From: Rubrivivax gelatinosus IL144
GTDB lineage: Bacteria; Pseudomonadota; Gammaproteobacteria; Burkholderiales; Burkholderiaceae_C
Reading direction: 5' to 3'
Assembly: GCF_000284255.1 (NCBI RefSeq)
Contig: NC_017075.1
Location: 3,968,001 to 4,032,000 of the forward strand
Length of the DNA stretch: 64,000 bases
A model generated the notes under the pieces. The model did no database searches and was not told where the DNA came from. It was given only the letters and a program-made list of their open reading frames with translations. How positions within the stretch are numbered: the first letter of the stretch is position 1; each line of letters starts with the position of its first letter. A program made the position numbers and the translations under genes. Positions 8,091-16,614 of the stretch are shown in pieces.

Positions 8091-8106
8091 GGTGAACGGG
8101 TTCACC
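8091..8106. promoter_or_regulatory. Palindrome GGTGAAC-GG-GTTCACC, possible operator
   Basis: Perfect 7-bp inverted repeat with a 2-bp spacer, in the noncoding gap between the universal stress protein gene and the small ORF/menB unit. Such dyads are typical of dimeric repressor sites. No partner regulator is obvious nearby. Confidence 0.4.
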
Positions 8107-8191
8107 TATGAGTTTCGGCACTCCTTTGCGACTCCCTTTGCGAGATTTGAAGCTGGATCCTGGAGGACCGAGGGGGCCTCAGCCAGCAGCT

Positions 8192-9082
8192 TCAGTCCCG
8201 CGCCGTCGACACCAGCACGTCGCTGCTGCCTTCGGCCAGCACGTGGCGCGTCGTGCTGCCCAGCAGCAGGTCGACGCCGGCGGCGCGGCCGTGTTTGCCG
8301 AGCACGACGAGGTCGCAGCCGAGTTCGGCTTCCTGCTCGACGATGCGCAGCGAGGCGTCGCCTTCGACGACTCGTGCCGTCCACTGCGCGGCGCGCAGCC
8401 CGCAGGCTTCGGCCAGGGCGTGCACGCGGCGCGTGGCCTCCAGCCGGGCGGCTTCGCGGTAACGCTCGACGGTGGCTTCGTCGACGTCGGCGTAGCGCAG
8501 CTTCTCGCCAAAGGGCACCTCGTAGGCGGCCAGCAGCACCAGCTGCGCATGCGGCGCGACGCGGTGCGCCAGCGCCAGCGCCGGTGCCGACCAGGGCGAG
8601 AAGTCGACCGCGACCAGCGCCCGCCGGTAAGCCTCGTGCGGCGCCTGGCGCACGACGAGCAGCGGGCGGGCGCTGCGCCGCATCAGCCGCTCGGCGGTGC
8701 TGCCCAGCACCAGCCGGCGCAGAAAGCCGTTGCCGCGGGCGCCCAGCACCAGCAGGCCGGCGTCGCGTGCTTCGGCTTCGCGCAGGATCTCGTCGAGCAC
8801 CGGGCCGGTGGCACAGACGGCGGCCGGCTCGACGCGGCGCCTCGCCTTCAGCTCGGCCACCTGGGCAGCCAGCGCGGCGTCGGCTTCGTCGCGCATCGCC
8901 TGCACCGGCGCGGTGTCGCTGCCCAGCCAGGCACGCAGCGCCTCCAGCGCGTCGCCGGGCAGCACGTGCACCAGCGCCAGCGGCGCGCCGGTCTCGTGCG
9001 CCAGGCGGGCGGCACGTTCGGCGGCCTGGCGGGCCTGCGGCGAGAAGTCGGTGGCGGCGATCACGGGGGCGGTCGGGTGCAT
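8192..9082 (-). CDS. Tandem universal stress protein (UspA family)
   Basis: A 296-residue cytoplasmic protein made of two Usp domains (about residues 6-145 and 152-296). Both carry the ATP-binding G-x2-G-x9-G-S/T pattern: L-G-A-R-G-N-G-F...L-G-S-T-A-E-R in the first and L-G-K-H-G-R-A-A-G...L-G-S-T-T-R-H in the second. Tandem Usp proteins bind ATP and accumulate under starvation or redox stress. I start it at MHPTAPVIAATDFSP because the longer frame adds 54 residues unlike the family. Divergent from the mrp operon; its own transcript may read into the small ORF and menB. Confidence 0.9.
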   Translation of the reverse strand: MHPTAPVIAATDFSPQARQAAERAARLAHETGAPLALVHVLPGDALEALRAWLGSDTAPVQAMRDEADAALAAQVAELKARRRVEPAAVCATGPVLDEILREAEARDAGLLVLGARGNGFLRRLVLGSTAERLMRRSARPLLVVRQAPHEAYRRALVAVDFSPWSAPALALAHRVAPHAQLVLLAAYEVPFGEKLRYADVDEATVERYREAARLEATRRVHALAEACGLRAAQWTARVVEGDASLRIVEQEAELGCDLVVLGKHGRAAGVDLLLGSTTRHVLAEGSSDVLVSTARD

Positions 9083-9288
9083 GCGCGCGTCCTCGGCAAC
9101 GTCCCGCTCAAGGCGGCGGGGCCGGGTCCATTCTGGGAAGACAGGCCGCGATTCCGCCGCCGGTGGGGGCTTGGCCCTGCGTCGCATCAACGCCGCGCGG
9201 GTTTCACGCAAAATCACGGAACTTCTCGCAAGTCCTTGAATCACCGGCGTTTTTCGGCGTCGACCGCGGGCTGCGGGCGTTTCGCCCC

Positions 9289-9294
9289 TAGACT
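9289..9294 (+). promoter_or_regulatory. Candidate -10 element TAGACT, very close to mrpA start
   Basis: CCCTAGACTCGGG lies only 9 bases before the mrpA ATG. The same CTAGACT string precedes recC (10 bases before ATG) and the gene at 31534. If used, the mrpA mRNA would be leaderless or nearly so. No clear -35 hexamer. Confidence 0.35.
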
Positions 9295-9303
9295 CGGGCT
9301 CCG

Positions 9304-12201
9304 ATGTCCCTCCTGATCCTGCTCGTATTGCCGCTCGTCGGCAGCGCGGTGGCCGCGCTGTTGCCGACGAACGCGCGCAACCTCGATTCGGTCTGGGCCG
9401 CGCTGGTCGCTCTGGCCGTCGCGCTGCCGCTGGCGCTGCTGTATCCCGAAGTCGCCGCCGGCGGCGTGGTCGTCGAACGCCTCGCCTGGCTGCCCAGCCT
9501 GGGGCTGGACCTCGTCGTGCGCCTGGACGGCTTCGCCTGGATGTTCGCGATGCTGGTCGCGGGCATGGGACTGCTGGTCATCCTCTACGCGCGCTACTAC
9601 CTCTCGGCCGAGGACCCGGCGGCACGTTTCTATTCGCTGCTGCTGGGCTTCATGGGCGCGATGCTGGGTGTCGTCGTCTCGGGCAACCTGCTGCAGATGG
9701 TGGTGTTCTGGGAGCTGACCAGCGTCTTCTCCTTCCTGCTGATCGGCTACTGGACGCACCGCCGCGACGCCCGCCGCGGCGCGCGCATGGCCTTCACCGT
9801 CACCGCCACCGGCGGGCTTGCGCTGCTGGCCGGCGTGCTGCTGCTGGGCCACGTGGTCGGCAGCTACGAGCTCGACGAGGTGCTGGCCGCCGGCGACGTC
9901 GTGCGCCAGCACGCGCTGTACCCCTGGATCCTGGTGCTGGTGCTGGCCGGGGCGCTGACCAAGAGCGCGCAGTTCCCGTTCCACTTCTGGCTGCCGCACG
10001 CGATGGCGGCGCCGACGCCGGTGTCGGCCTATCTGCACTCGGCGACGATGGTCAAGGCCGGCGTCTTCCTGCTGGCGCGGATGTGGCCGGTGCTGTCGGG
10101 CACCGAACCCTGGTTCTGGATCGTCGGCGGCGCCGGGCTGGCGACGCTGCTGCTGGGCGCCTGGGCGGCAATGTTCCAGAACGACCTGAAGGCGCTGCTG
10201 GCCTATTCGACGATCAGCCACCTGGGGCTGATCACGCTGCTGCTCGGGCTGGACAGCCCGGTGGCGGCGGTCGCGGCGGTGTTCCACATGATGAACCACG
10301 CGACCTTCAAGGCCTCGCTGTTCATGTCGGTGGGCATCATCGACCACGAGACCGGCACACGCGACATGCGCCGCCTGGACGGCCTGTACCGCTGCATGCC
10401 GGTGACCGGCACGCTGGCCATCGTGGCCTGCGCGGCGATGGCCGGGGTGCCGCTGCTCAACGGCTTCCTGTCCAAGGAGATGTTCTTCGCCGAGACGGTG
10501 TTCGTCGGCGCCAACCCGGCGGTGCGCATCGGCCTGCCGGTGGCGGCGACGCTGGCCGGCATCTTCGCCGTCGTCTATTCGCTGCGTTTCGGCCACGACG
10601 TGTTCTTCGGCCCCGAGCCGCGCGACCTGCCGCGCGAGCCGCACGAGCCGGTGCGCTGGATGCGCGTGCCGGTGGAGCTGCTGGTCGCCGCCTGCATCGC
10701 GGTCGGCACGCTGCCGGCGCTGGTCATCGGCCCGCTGCTGGAAACGGCCGCACGCCCGGTCGTCGGCGGCACGCTGCCCCCATACAGCCTGGCGATCTGG
10801 CACGGCCTGAACACGCCGCTGGTCATGAGCGCGGTGGCGCTGGCCGGCGGGCTGATCATTTATCTGTCCTATGCCGAGGCCTTCAAACGCCGGCCGCGGC
10901 GCGGCGCGCCGCTGGTCGGGCGCTACGACGGCCGCGTGGTCTTCGAACGCACGCTGGCCTGGACGACGGGGCTGGCGCGCAATGCGCTGCGCGTGGCCGG
11001 CACGCGCCGGATGCAGCCGCAGTTGCTGGCGATGGTCGGCGCCGCCGGGCTTACCGGGCTGGCGTCGGCGCTGGTCGTGCCGCTGGAATGGGGCGACCGC
11101 GCGCGCATCCCGGCAGCGCCGGGCTTCGTGCTGTTGTGGGCGGTGGGCTGCGCCTGCGCCGTCGGCGCAGCTTTCCAGGCCAAGTACCACCGGCTGGCGG
11201 CGCTGACGATGCTGGGCGTCGTCGGCCTGGCGCTGTGCATCACCTTCGCCTGGTTCTCGGCGCCCGACCTGGCGCTGACGCAGCTGGCGGTGGAGGTCGT
11301 CACCGTCGTGCTCTTCCTGCTCGGCCTGCGCTGGCTGCCCAAGCGCCTGCAGGACGAGGCCCCGGGCACCGGCGCCCGCGCGCGCTGGCGCCGGCGGCGC
11401 GACTTCGTCATCGCGCTGGCCATCGGCACCGGGCTGGCGGCGCTGTCCTTCGCGCTGCTGACGCGCCACGCCCCGCTCAGCATCTCGCCGTACTACCTGG
11501 AGAACGCCAAGCCGCTGGGCGGCGGCACCAACGTCGTCAACGTGATGCTGGTCGACTTCCGCGCCTTCGACACGCTGGGCGAGATCACGGTGCTGGGCAT
11601 CGTCGGCATCACGGTCTACGCGCTGCTCAGGCGCTTCCGCCCGCCGCGCGAGGTGATCCACCGGCCGACGCAGCAGCAGCTCGTCGCGCCCGACGGCCCC
11701 AGCGACCTGGCCGAAGACAGCGACGGCGGCGTCGCCGCGCAGCGCTACCTGGAAGTGCCGGCGGTGCTGGTGCGGCTGCTGCTGCCGGTGGCCGGGGTCT
11801 TCGCCGTGCACCTGTTCCTGCGCGGCCACGACGAACCCGGCGGCGGTTTCGTCGCCGGGCTGGTGGTGTCGATCGCCTTCATCGCCCAGTACATGGTCTC
11901 GGGCACGCGCTGGGTGGAAGAGCGCATGGCGCTGCAGCCCCCGCGATGGATCGCCGTCGGCCTGCTCGTGGCGCTGGCCACCGGGCTGGGCTCGCTGTGG
12001 TTCGGCTACCCCTTCCTGACGACGCACACCGCGCATCTGGCGCTGCCCGGGCTGGGCACGCTGCACCTGCCCAGCGCGACGCTGTTCGACCTCGGCGTCT
12101 TCGCCGTCGTCGTCGGCTCGACGCTGCTGCTGCTGACGGCGCTGGCCCACCAGTCGCTGCGCGCGCAGCGCCGCCCCGGTGCGGCGCGGGAGGAGGCCTG
12201 A
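9304..12201 (+). CDS. mrpA: Mrp Na+/H+ antiporter subunit A with fused subunit B
   Basis: A 965-residue polytopic membrane protein. Residues 1 to about 660 are the NuoL/MrpA-like proton-translocating part, with conserved motifs such as V-F-W-E-L-T-S-V-F-S-F-L-L-I-G and F-P-F-H-F-W-L-P-H-A-M-A-A-P-T-P-V-S-A-Y-L-H-S-A-T-M-V-K-A-G. It is followed by a DUF4040-type segment (A-P-D-L-A-L-T-Q-L-A-V-E) and a C-terminal MrpB/MnhB domain (G-H-D-E-P-G-G-G-F-V-A-G-L). The fusion is the usual form in proteobacteria such as PhaAB. The complex exchanges Na+ or K+ for H+ and supports alkali and salt tolerance. The stop overlaps the mrpC start (TGATG). Confidence 0.95.
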   Translation: MSLLILLVLPLVGSAVAALLPTNARNLDSVWAALVALAVALPLALLYPEVAAGGVVVERLAWLPSLGLDLVVRLDGFAWMFAMLVAGMGLLVILYARYYLSAEDPAARFYSLLLGFMGAMLGVVVSGNLLQMVVFWELTSVFSFLLIGYWTHRRDARRGARMAFTVTATGGLALLAGVLLLGHVVGSYELDEVLAAGDVVRQHALYPWILVLVLAGALTKSAQFPFHFWLPHAMAAPTPVSAYLHSATMVKAGVFLLARMWPVLSGTEPWFWIVGGAGLATLLLGAWAAMFQNDLKALLAYSTISHLGLITLLLGLDSPVAAVAAVFHMMNHATFKASLFMSVGIIDHETGTRDMRRLDGLYRCMPVTGTLAIVACAAMAGVPLLNGFLSKEMFFAETVFVGANPAVRIGLPVAATLAGIFAVVYSLRFGHDVFFGPEPRDLPREPHEPVRWMRVPVELLVAACIAVGTLPALVIGPLLETAARPVVGGTLPPYSLAIWHGLNTPLVMSAVALAGGLIIYLSYAEAFKRRPRRGAPLVGRYDGRVVFERTLAWTTGLARNALRVAGTRRMQPQLLAMVGAAGLTGLASALVVPLEWGDRARIPAAPGFVLLWAVGCACAVGAAFQAKYHRLAALTMLGVVGLALCITFAWFSAPDLALTQLAVEVVTVVLFLLGLRWLPKRLQDEAPGTGARARWRRRRDFVIALAIGTGLAALSFALLTRHAPLSISPYYLENAKPLGGGTNVVNVMLVDFRAFDTLGEITVLGIVGITVYALLRRFRPPREVIHRPTQQQLVAPDGPSDLAEDSDGGVAAQRYLEVPAVLVRLLLPVAGVFAVHLFLRGHDEPGGGFVAGLVVSIAFIAQYMVSGTRWVEERMALQPPRWIAVGLLVALATGLGSLWFGYPFLTTHTAHLALPGLGTLHLPSATLFDLGVFAVVVGSTLLLLTALAHQSLRAQRRPGAAREEA

Positions 12202-12542
12202 TGGAAGTCGTCGTCTCGATCGCCATCGGCGTGCTCGGCGGCGCCGGCGTCTGGCTGCTGCTCAGGCCGCGGACCTTCCAGGTGCTGATCGGCCTGTCGC
12301 TGCTGTCCTACGCGGTGAACCTGTTCATCTTCAGCGTCGGCAGCCTGGCCGTGAACCGCGAGCCCATCGTCGTGCCCGGCGTCGTGCCCGACCTGCTGAA
12401 CTACACCGACCCGTTGCCGCAGTCGCTGGTGCTCACCGCCATCGTCATCGGCTTCGCGACGACGGCGCTGTTCCTCGTCGTGCTGCTGGCGCTGCGCGGC
12501 CTGTCGGGCGGCGACCACGTCGACGGCCAGGAGGAAGGCTGA
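12201..12542 (+). CDS. mrpC: Mrp antiporter subunit C
   Basis: A 113-residue NuoK-like protein with three membrane helices. The string L-R-P-R-T-F-Q-V-L-I-G-L-S-L-L-S-Y-A-V-N-L-F-I-F and the later D-P-L-P-Q-S-L-V-L-T-A-I-V-I-G-F-A-T-T-A are the standard MrpC/MnhC signature. It forms part of the membrane core with A and D. Both junctions are TGATG overlaps. Confidence 0.95.
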   Translation: MEVVVSIAIGVLGGAGVWLLLRPRTFQVLIGLSLLSYAVNLFIFSVGSLAVNREPIVVPGVVPDLLNYTDPLPQSLVLTAIVIGFATTALFLVVLLALRGLSGGDHVDGQEEG

Positions 12543-14182
12543 TGACGGCCGCCGACCTGATCGTCGCCCCGGTGCTGCTGCCGCTGGCCACCGCCGCCGG
12601 CATGCTGCTGCTGGGCGAGCAGCGCCGCGGCATCAAGTCCGTGGTCAACACGCTGTCCACCGCCGCCGGCCTGGCCATCGCGATCTTCCTGCTGCTGCAG
12701 GTGCACGGCCAGGACGCGCCTTCGGCCTACGCCGTCTACCTGCCGGGCAACTGGCCGGTGCCCTACGGCATCGTGCTCGTCGTCGACCGGCTCTCGGCGC
12801 TGATGATGGTGCTGGCCGGCAGCGTGGCCCTGGCCTCGCTGCTGTTCGCGCTGGCGCGCTGGCACCGCGCGGGGGTGTATTTCCACGTGCTCTTCCAGCT
12901 GCAGCTGATGGGGCTGTACGGCGCCTTCCTGACGGCCGACCTGTTCAACCTCTTCGTCTTCTTCGAGGTGCTGCTGGCCGCCAGCTACGCGCTGCTGCTG
13001 CACGGCGGCGGCCCCGAGCGCGTGCGTGCCGGGCTGCACTACATCGCGATCAACCTGTTCGCCTCACTGCTGTTCCTGATCGGCGTGGCCGTGCTCTACG
13101 GCGTCACCGGCACGCTGAACATGGCCGACATCGCGCGCAAGCTGCCGCTGGTGGCCGAGTCCGACCGCGGCCTGCTGCTGGCCGGCGCCTCGCTGCTGGG
13201 CGTGGCCTTCCTCGCCAAGGCGGCGCTGTGGCCGCTGAACTTCTGGCTGCCCCCGGCCTACGCCGCGGCCGGCGCGCCGTCGGCGGCGGTGTTCGCGATC
13301 CTCACCAAGGTCGGCGTCTACGCCGTGCTGCGGCTGTGGACGCTGTGTTTCCCCGAGAGCGCCGGCCCCTCGGCCTTCTACGGCGCCGAGCTGCTGGCCT
13401 GGGGCGGCATCGCGACGCTGGCCTACGGCTCGGTGGGCATGCTGGCCTCGCAGCAGCCGGCGCGGCTGGCCGGCTACAGCGTCATCGCCTCGTCGGGCAC
13501 GCTGATCGCGGCCATCGGCCTGCACGAGCCGACGCTGGCCGCCGGCGCGCTGTACTACCTGGCGAGCTCGACGCTGGCCGGCGCGGCGATGTTCCTGCTC
13601 GTCGAGCTGCTCGAACGTGCACGCGAGGTCGAGACCGCGCCACCGCAGGCCGACTCCGGCGACGAGGAACTGCCCGACTTCATCGACACCGCGCCGCCGG
13701 CCATCGTCAACCTCGACGACGACGAGGAGGCGCTGATCGGCCGCGCGATCCCGGCCGCGCTGGCCTTCATCGGCGTGGCCTTCGGCATCTGCGGCCTGGC
13801 GCTGTCGGGGCTGCCGCCGCTGTCGGGCTTCGTCGGCAAGCTGGCGATGCTGTCGGCGCTGCTGCCGCGCCGCGACCTCGCGGCCTGGGTGTTCTTCGCC
13901 ATGCTGATCCTCTCCGGGCTGATGGCCGCCACGGCGCTGGTGCGCATCGGCATCCGCCACTTCTGGACCTCGGGCGACCGGCCGGCGCCGACGCTGCGCA
14001 TCGTCGAAGGCCTGCCGGTGGCCGGGCTGCTGGCGGCGCTGGTGACGCTGGTCGTGCTCGGCGAGCCGATGCTCGAGTACACCCGCGCGACGACCGAGGC
14101 GCTGCAGTCGCCCACGCTCTACATCGACGCCGTGCTGCGCGCCGAGCCGCTGCCGGCCCCGACGCTGGAGGCCGCACGATGA
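12542..14182 (+). CDS. mrpD: Mrp antiporter subunit D
   Basis: A 546-residue NuoM/NuoN-like antiporter subunit with about 14 membrane segments. L-F-N-L-F-V-F-F-E-V-L-L-A-A-S-Y contains the key membrane Glu, and K-A-A-L-W-P-L-N-F-W-L-P-P-A-Y-A the key Lys region. Between about residues 361 and 400 there is a strongly acidic hydrophilic insert (repeated E/D with P, ending N-L-D-D-D-E-E-A-L-I-G) between two membrane helices; MrpD loops are usually shorter, so this is a local elaboration. Overlaps mrpC by one base of TGATG and mrpE by ATGA. Confidence 0.94.
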   Translation: MTAADLIVAPVLLPLATAAGMLLLGEQRRGIKSVVNTLSTAAGLAIAIFLLLQVHGQDAPSAYAVYLPGNWPVPYGIVLVVDRLSALMMVLAGSVALASLLFALARWHRAGVYFHVLFQLQLMGLYGAFLTADLFNLFVFFEVLLAASYALLLHGGGPERVRAGLHYIAINLFASLLFLIGVAVLYGVTGTLNMADIARKLPLVAESDRGLLLAGASLLGVAFLAKAALWPLNFWLPPAYAAAGAPSAAVFAILTKVGVYAVLRLWTLCFPESAGPSAFYGAELLAWGGIATLAYGSVGMLASQQPARLAGYSVIASSGTLIAAIGLHEPTLAAGALYYLASSTLAGAAMFLLVELLERAREVETAPPQADSGDEELPDFIDTAPPAIVNLDDDEEALIGRAIPAALAFIGVAFGICGLALSGLPPLSGFVGKLAMLSALLPRRDLAAWVFFAMLILSGLMAATALVRIGIRHFWTSGDRPAPTLRIVEGLPVAGLLAALVTLVVLGEPMLEYTRATTEALQSPTLYIDAVLRAEPLPAPTLEAAR

Positions 14183-14667
14183 AGCGCCTGCTGCCCGCGC
14201 CGCTGCTGTCGGCCGGCCTGTTCGTCATGTGGCTGATGCTGCGGCCCACGTTCACGCCCGGCTCGCTGCTGCTGGGCGCGCTGCTGGCGCTGGTGATGCC
14301 GCCGCTGATGTCGCCGCTGCGCCCGGCCGCCGGCCCGGTGCGCCGGCCGCTGGCGGTGGCGCGCCTGGTGGCCAACGTCGGCGTCGACGTCGTGCTGTCG
14401 GCGCTGGACGTCGCGCGCGGCGTGCTGTCGGCGCGCCGCCGGCCGCCGCACGGGAGCTTCGTCGTCGTGCCGCTGGAACTGCGCGACGTGCACGCGCTGG
14501 CGGCGCTGGCGATGATCACCACCGTCGTGCCGGGCACGATCTGGTGCGAACTCGCGCCCGACCGCAGCGCGCTGCGCCTGCACGTGTTCGACCTCGTCGG
14601 CGAAGCCGAGTTCGTGGCGCACTTCAAGCAGCGTTACGAACGCCCGCTCAAGGAGATCTTCGAATGA
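14179..14667 (+). CDS. mrpE: Mrp antiporter subunit E
   Basis: A 162-residue protein with two N-terminal membrane helices (L-L-S-A-G-L-F-V-M-W-L-M-L and S-L-L-L-G-A-L-L-A-L-V-M-P-P) and a cytoplasmic C-terminal domain containing I-T-T-V-V-P-G-T-I-W-C-E, the conserved MrpE/MnhE motif. It is required for assembly rather than ion transport in studied systems. ATGA overlaps on both sides show tight coupling. Confidence 0.93.
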   Translation: MKRLLPAPLLSAGLFVMWLMLRPTFTPGSLLLGALLALVMPPLMSPLRPAAGPVRRPLAVARLVANVGVDVVLSALDVARGVLSARRRPPHGSFVVVPLELRDVHALAALAMITTVVPGTIWCELAPDRSALRLHVFDLVGEAEFVAHFKQRYERPLKEIFE

Positions 14668-14942
14668 CGCCGCTGCTCGCCTGGTCCATCGCCGGGACGC
14701 TGGCGCTGTACGCGCTGGCGATGGCCATCGGCCTGGCGCGCCTGATGCGCGGGCCGAGCGCGCAGGACCGCGTGCTCGCGCTGGACTTCATCTACGTCGT
14801 CGGCATGCTGATGATGCTGGCGCTGGCCGTGCTCTACGACAGCCGCATGTACTTCGAAGGCGCGCTGCTGATGGTGCTGTTCGGCTTCGTCGGCTCGGTG
14901 GCGATGGCCAAGTTCCTGCTGCGCGGGGAGGCCATCGAATGA
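14664..14942 (+). CDS. mrpF: Mrp antiporter subunit F
   Basis: A 92-residue protein with three membrane helices. The motif L-M-R-G-P-S-A-Q-D-R-V-L-A-L-D after the first helix is the MrpF/MnhF hallmark. Overlaps both neighbours by ATGA. Confidence 0.93.
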   Translation: MTPLLAWSIAGTLALYALAMAIGLARLMRGPSAQDRVLALDFIYVVGMLMMLALAVLYDSRMYFEGALLMVLFGFVGSVAMAKFLLRGEAIE

Positions 14943-15313
14943 ACATCGTCTGGACCGAAGTCGTCGTCGCGGCGCTGCTGCTGGCCTCCGGCGGCATCGT
15001 GCTGACCGCGGCGCTGGGGCTGTGGCGGCTGCCGGACTTCTTCGCCCGCATGCACGCGCCGGCGCTGGCCTCGACGCTGGCCACCTGGCTGGTCGGCGCG
15101 GCGACCATCGTGCACTTCAGCATCCGCGAGGGGCAGCTGTCGCTGCACGTCTGGCTGGCGGTGGTGCTGCTGTCGATCACCGCGCCGGTGACGACGATGG
15201 TGCTGGCGCGCGCGGCGCTGTTCCGCCGCCGCCATGCCGGCGACGACCTGCCGCCGCCGCTGGCCGGCGAGCGGCCGCGCCAGCCCCGCGACCTTGATGC
15301 AGCCGACGACTAG
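14939..15313 (+). CDS. mrpG: Mrp antiporter subunit G
   Basis: A 124-residue protein with three membrane helices. L-W-R-L-P-D-F-F-A-R-M-H-A-P-A-L-A-S-T-L is the MrpG/MnhG signature, followed by the T-A-P-V-T-T-M-V-L-A-R-A-A helix and a short Pro/Arg-rich cytoplasmic tail. It closes the operon. Its TAG stop is the first three bases of a repeat element shared with the convergent minE gene. Confidence 0.93.
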   Translation: MNIVWTEVVVAALLLASGGIVLTAALGLWRLPDFFARMHAPALASTLATWLVGAATIVHFSIREGQLSLHVWLAVVLLSITAPVTTMVLARAALFRRRHAGDDLPPPLAGERPRQPRDLDAADD

Positions 15314-15492
15314 GAGTCTGCGCGGCAGAAGCCGAGCAGACTCCTAGCCTTCGGCTTTACGTACGGCTCCCCCGAGCCCCCTCCGCGAGGGTGCTCCCGC
15401 TCGTTCGACGGCTCCCTCCAGCCTCCCTCCACGAGGGAGGCTCCGGTCAGTCCGACGAGCGGTTCTGCGCCGTGGAGCCGCACAGACTCCTA
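15311..15492. repeat. Repeat-rich convergent intergenic element between mrpG and minE
   Basis: Contains an 11-bp perfect inverted repeat TAGGAGTCTGC / GCAGACTCCTA (15311-15321 and 15336-15346) and a 9-bp hairpin with 3-base loop (GCCTCCCTC/GAGGGAGGC, 15421-15441). A third copy of the TAGGAGTCTG unit lies on the minus strand at the minE stop (15492 down to 15483). Both convergent genes therefore end in TAGGAGTCTG(C/T)GCGG. It looks like a REP/BIME-type element and probably acts as a bidirectional terminator. Confidence 0.6.
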
Positions 15493-15750
15493 GCGAATGT
15501 CGTCGGGCAGCTCGATCTTCACTTCCAGGATCTCGAAGTTGTCCTGGCGCTCGACGCTGACCTTCACGTCCTCGGGCGAGATCTTCACGTACTTGGCGAT
15601 CACCGCCATCAGCTCCTGCTGCATCTGCGGCAGGTAGTCGGCGCGCGTGCCGCGGCCCGAGCGCTCGTGGGCAAGGATGATCTGCAGCCGCTCCTTGGCG
15701 ACGGTCGCCGTCTGCTTCTTCTCTCCGAGGAAAAACGAGAGGAAGGACAT
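15490..15750 (-). CDS. minE: Cell division topological specificity factor MinE
   Basis: An 86-residue protein. The N-terminal [30 protein letters not shown] helix is the MinD-activating and membrane-binding segment; the rest is the dimeric topological domain. MinE stimulates MinD ATPase and drives pole-to-pole oscillation that keeps MinC away from midcell. It sits 5 bases after minD in the order minC-minD-minE. Confidence 0.97.
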   Translation of the reverse strand: MSFLSFFLGEKKQTATVAKERLQIILAHERSGRGTRADYLPQMQQELMAVIAKYVKISPEDVKVSVERQDNFEILEVKIELPDDIR

Positions 15751-15755
15751 CGCGG

Positions 15756-16571
15756 TTACCTCCCGCCGAACAGGCGCTTGAAGAAGCCGGGCTTCTGGAA
15801 GTCGGTGAAACGCATCGGGCGCTCCTCGCCGAGGAAACGCGCGACCACGTCCTTGTAGGCCTCGGCGACGTCGGTGTCCTTCAGGTGGATCGCCGGCAGG
15901 CCCTGGTTGCTGGCGTCGAGCACGGCCTGGCTCTCGGGCACCACGCCGATCAGCGGAATGCGCAGGATCTCCTGCACGTCCTTGAGCGACAGCATCTGGC
16001 CGCCTTCGACACGCTCGGGGTCGTAGCGCGTGATCAGCAGGTGCTCCTTGACCGGCTCCTTGCCTTCGACCGCGCGCCGGGTCTTGGACGACAGCATGCC
16101 CAGGATGCGGTCGCTGTCGCGCACCGACGAGACCTCGGGGTTGGTGACGACCAGCGCCTCGTCGGCGAAGTGCATCGCCATCAGCGCGCCGGTCTCGATG
16201 CCGGCCGGGGAGTCGCAGACGACGTAGTCGAAGCCCATCTCGGCGAGCTCGGCGAGCACGCGCTCGACGCCGTCCTGCACCAGCGCGTCCTTGTCGCGCG
16301 TCTGGCTGGCGGCGAGCACGAACAGGTTCTCGCAGTTCTTGTCCTTGATGAGCGCCTGCTGCAGCTTGGCCTCGCCATGGATCACGTTGATCAGGTCGTA
16401 GACCACGCGGCGTTCGCAGCCCATGATCAGGTCGAGGTTGCGCAGGCCGACGTCGAAGTCGATCACCGCGGTCTTGTGGCCGCGCAGCGCGAGGCCCGAG
16501 GCGAAGCTGGCGCTGGTCGTGGTCTTGCCCACGCCGCCCTTGCCGGACGTGACGACAATGATTTTGGTCAT
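15756..16571 (-). CDS. minD: Septum site-determining ATPase MinD
   Basis: A 271-residue ParA/MinD-type ATPase with deviant Walker [10 protein letters not shown] (residues 10-18) and a C-terminal amphipathic membrane-targeting helix ending [10 protein letters not shown]. It recruits MinC to the membrane and is released by MinE. Full length and no oddities. Confidence 0.97.
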   Translation of the reverse strand: MTKIIVVTSGKGGVGKTTTSASFASGLALRGHKTAVIDFDVGLRNLDLIMGCERRVVYDLINVIHGEAKLQQALIKDKNCENLFVLAASQTRDKDALVQDGVERVLAELAEMGFDYVVCDSPAGIETGALMAMHFADEALVVTNPEVSSVRDSDRILGMLSSKTRRAVEGKEPVKEHLLITRYDPERVEGGQMLSLKDVQEILRIPLIGVVPESQAVLDASNQGLPAIHLKDTDVAEAYKDVVARFLGEERPMRFTDFQKPGFFKRLFGGR

Positions 16572-16614
16572 CGCTGGGGGGTTCCTCTGGGGTGGCAGGC
16601 GCTCGCGCGCCCTC

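Noticed and set aside
9241..12150. Minus-strand open frame of 969 codons opposite mrpA
   Set aside because: Q/R/H/D-rich shadow of a membrane protein gene; the plus frame has all MrpA/MrpB motifs.
15350..15480. Possible CRISPR or tandem-repeat array between mrpG and minE
   Set aside because: Repeats are inverted and few, with no regular spacers; better explained as a REP-like convergent element.
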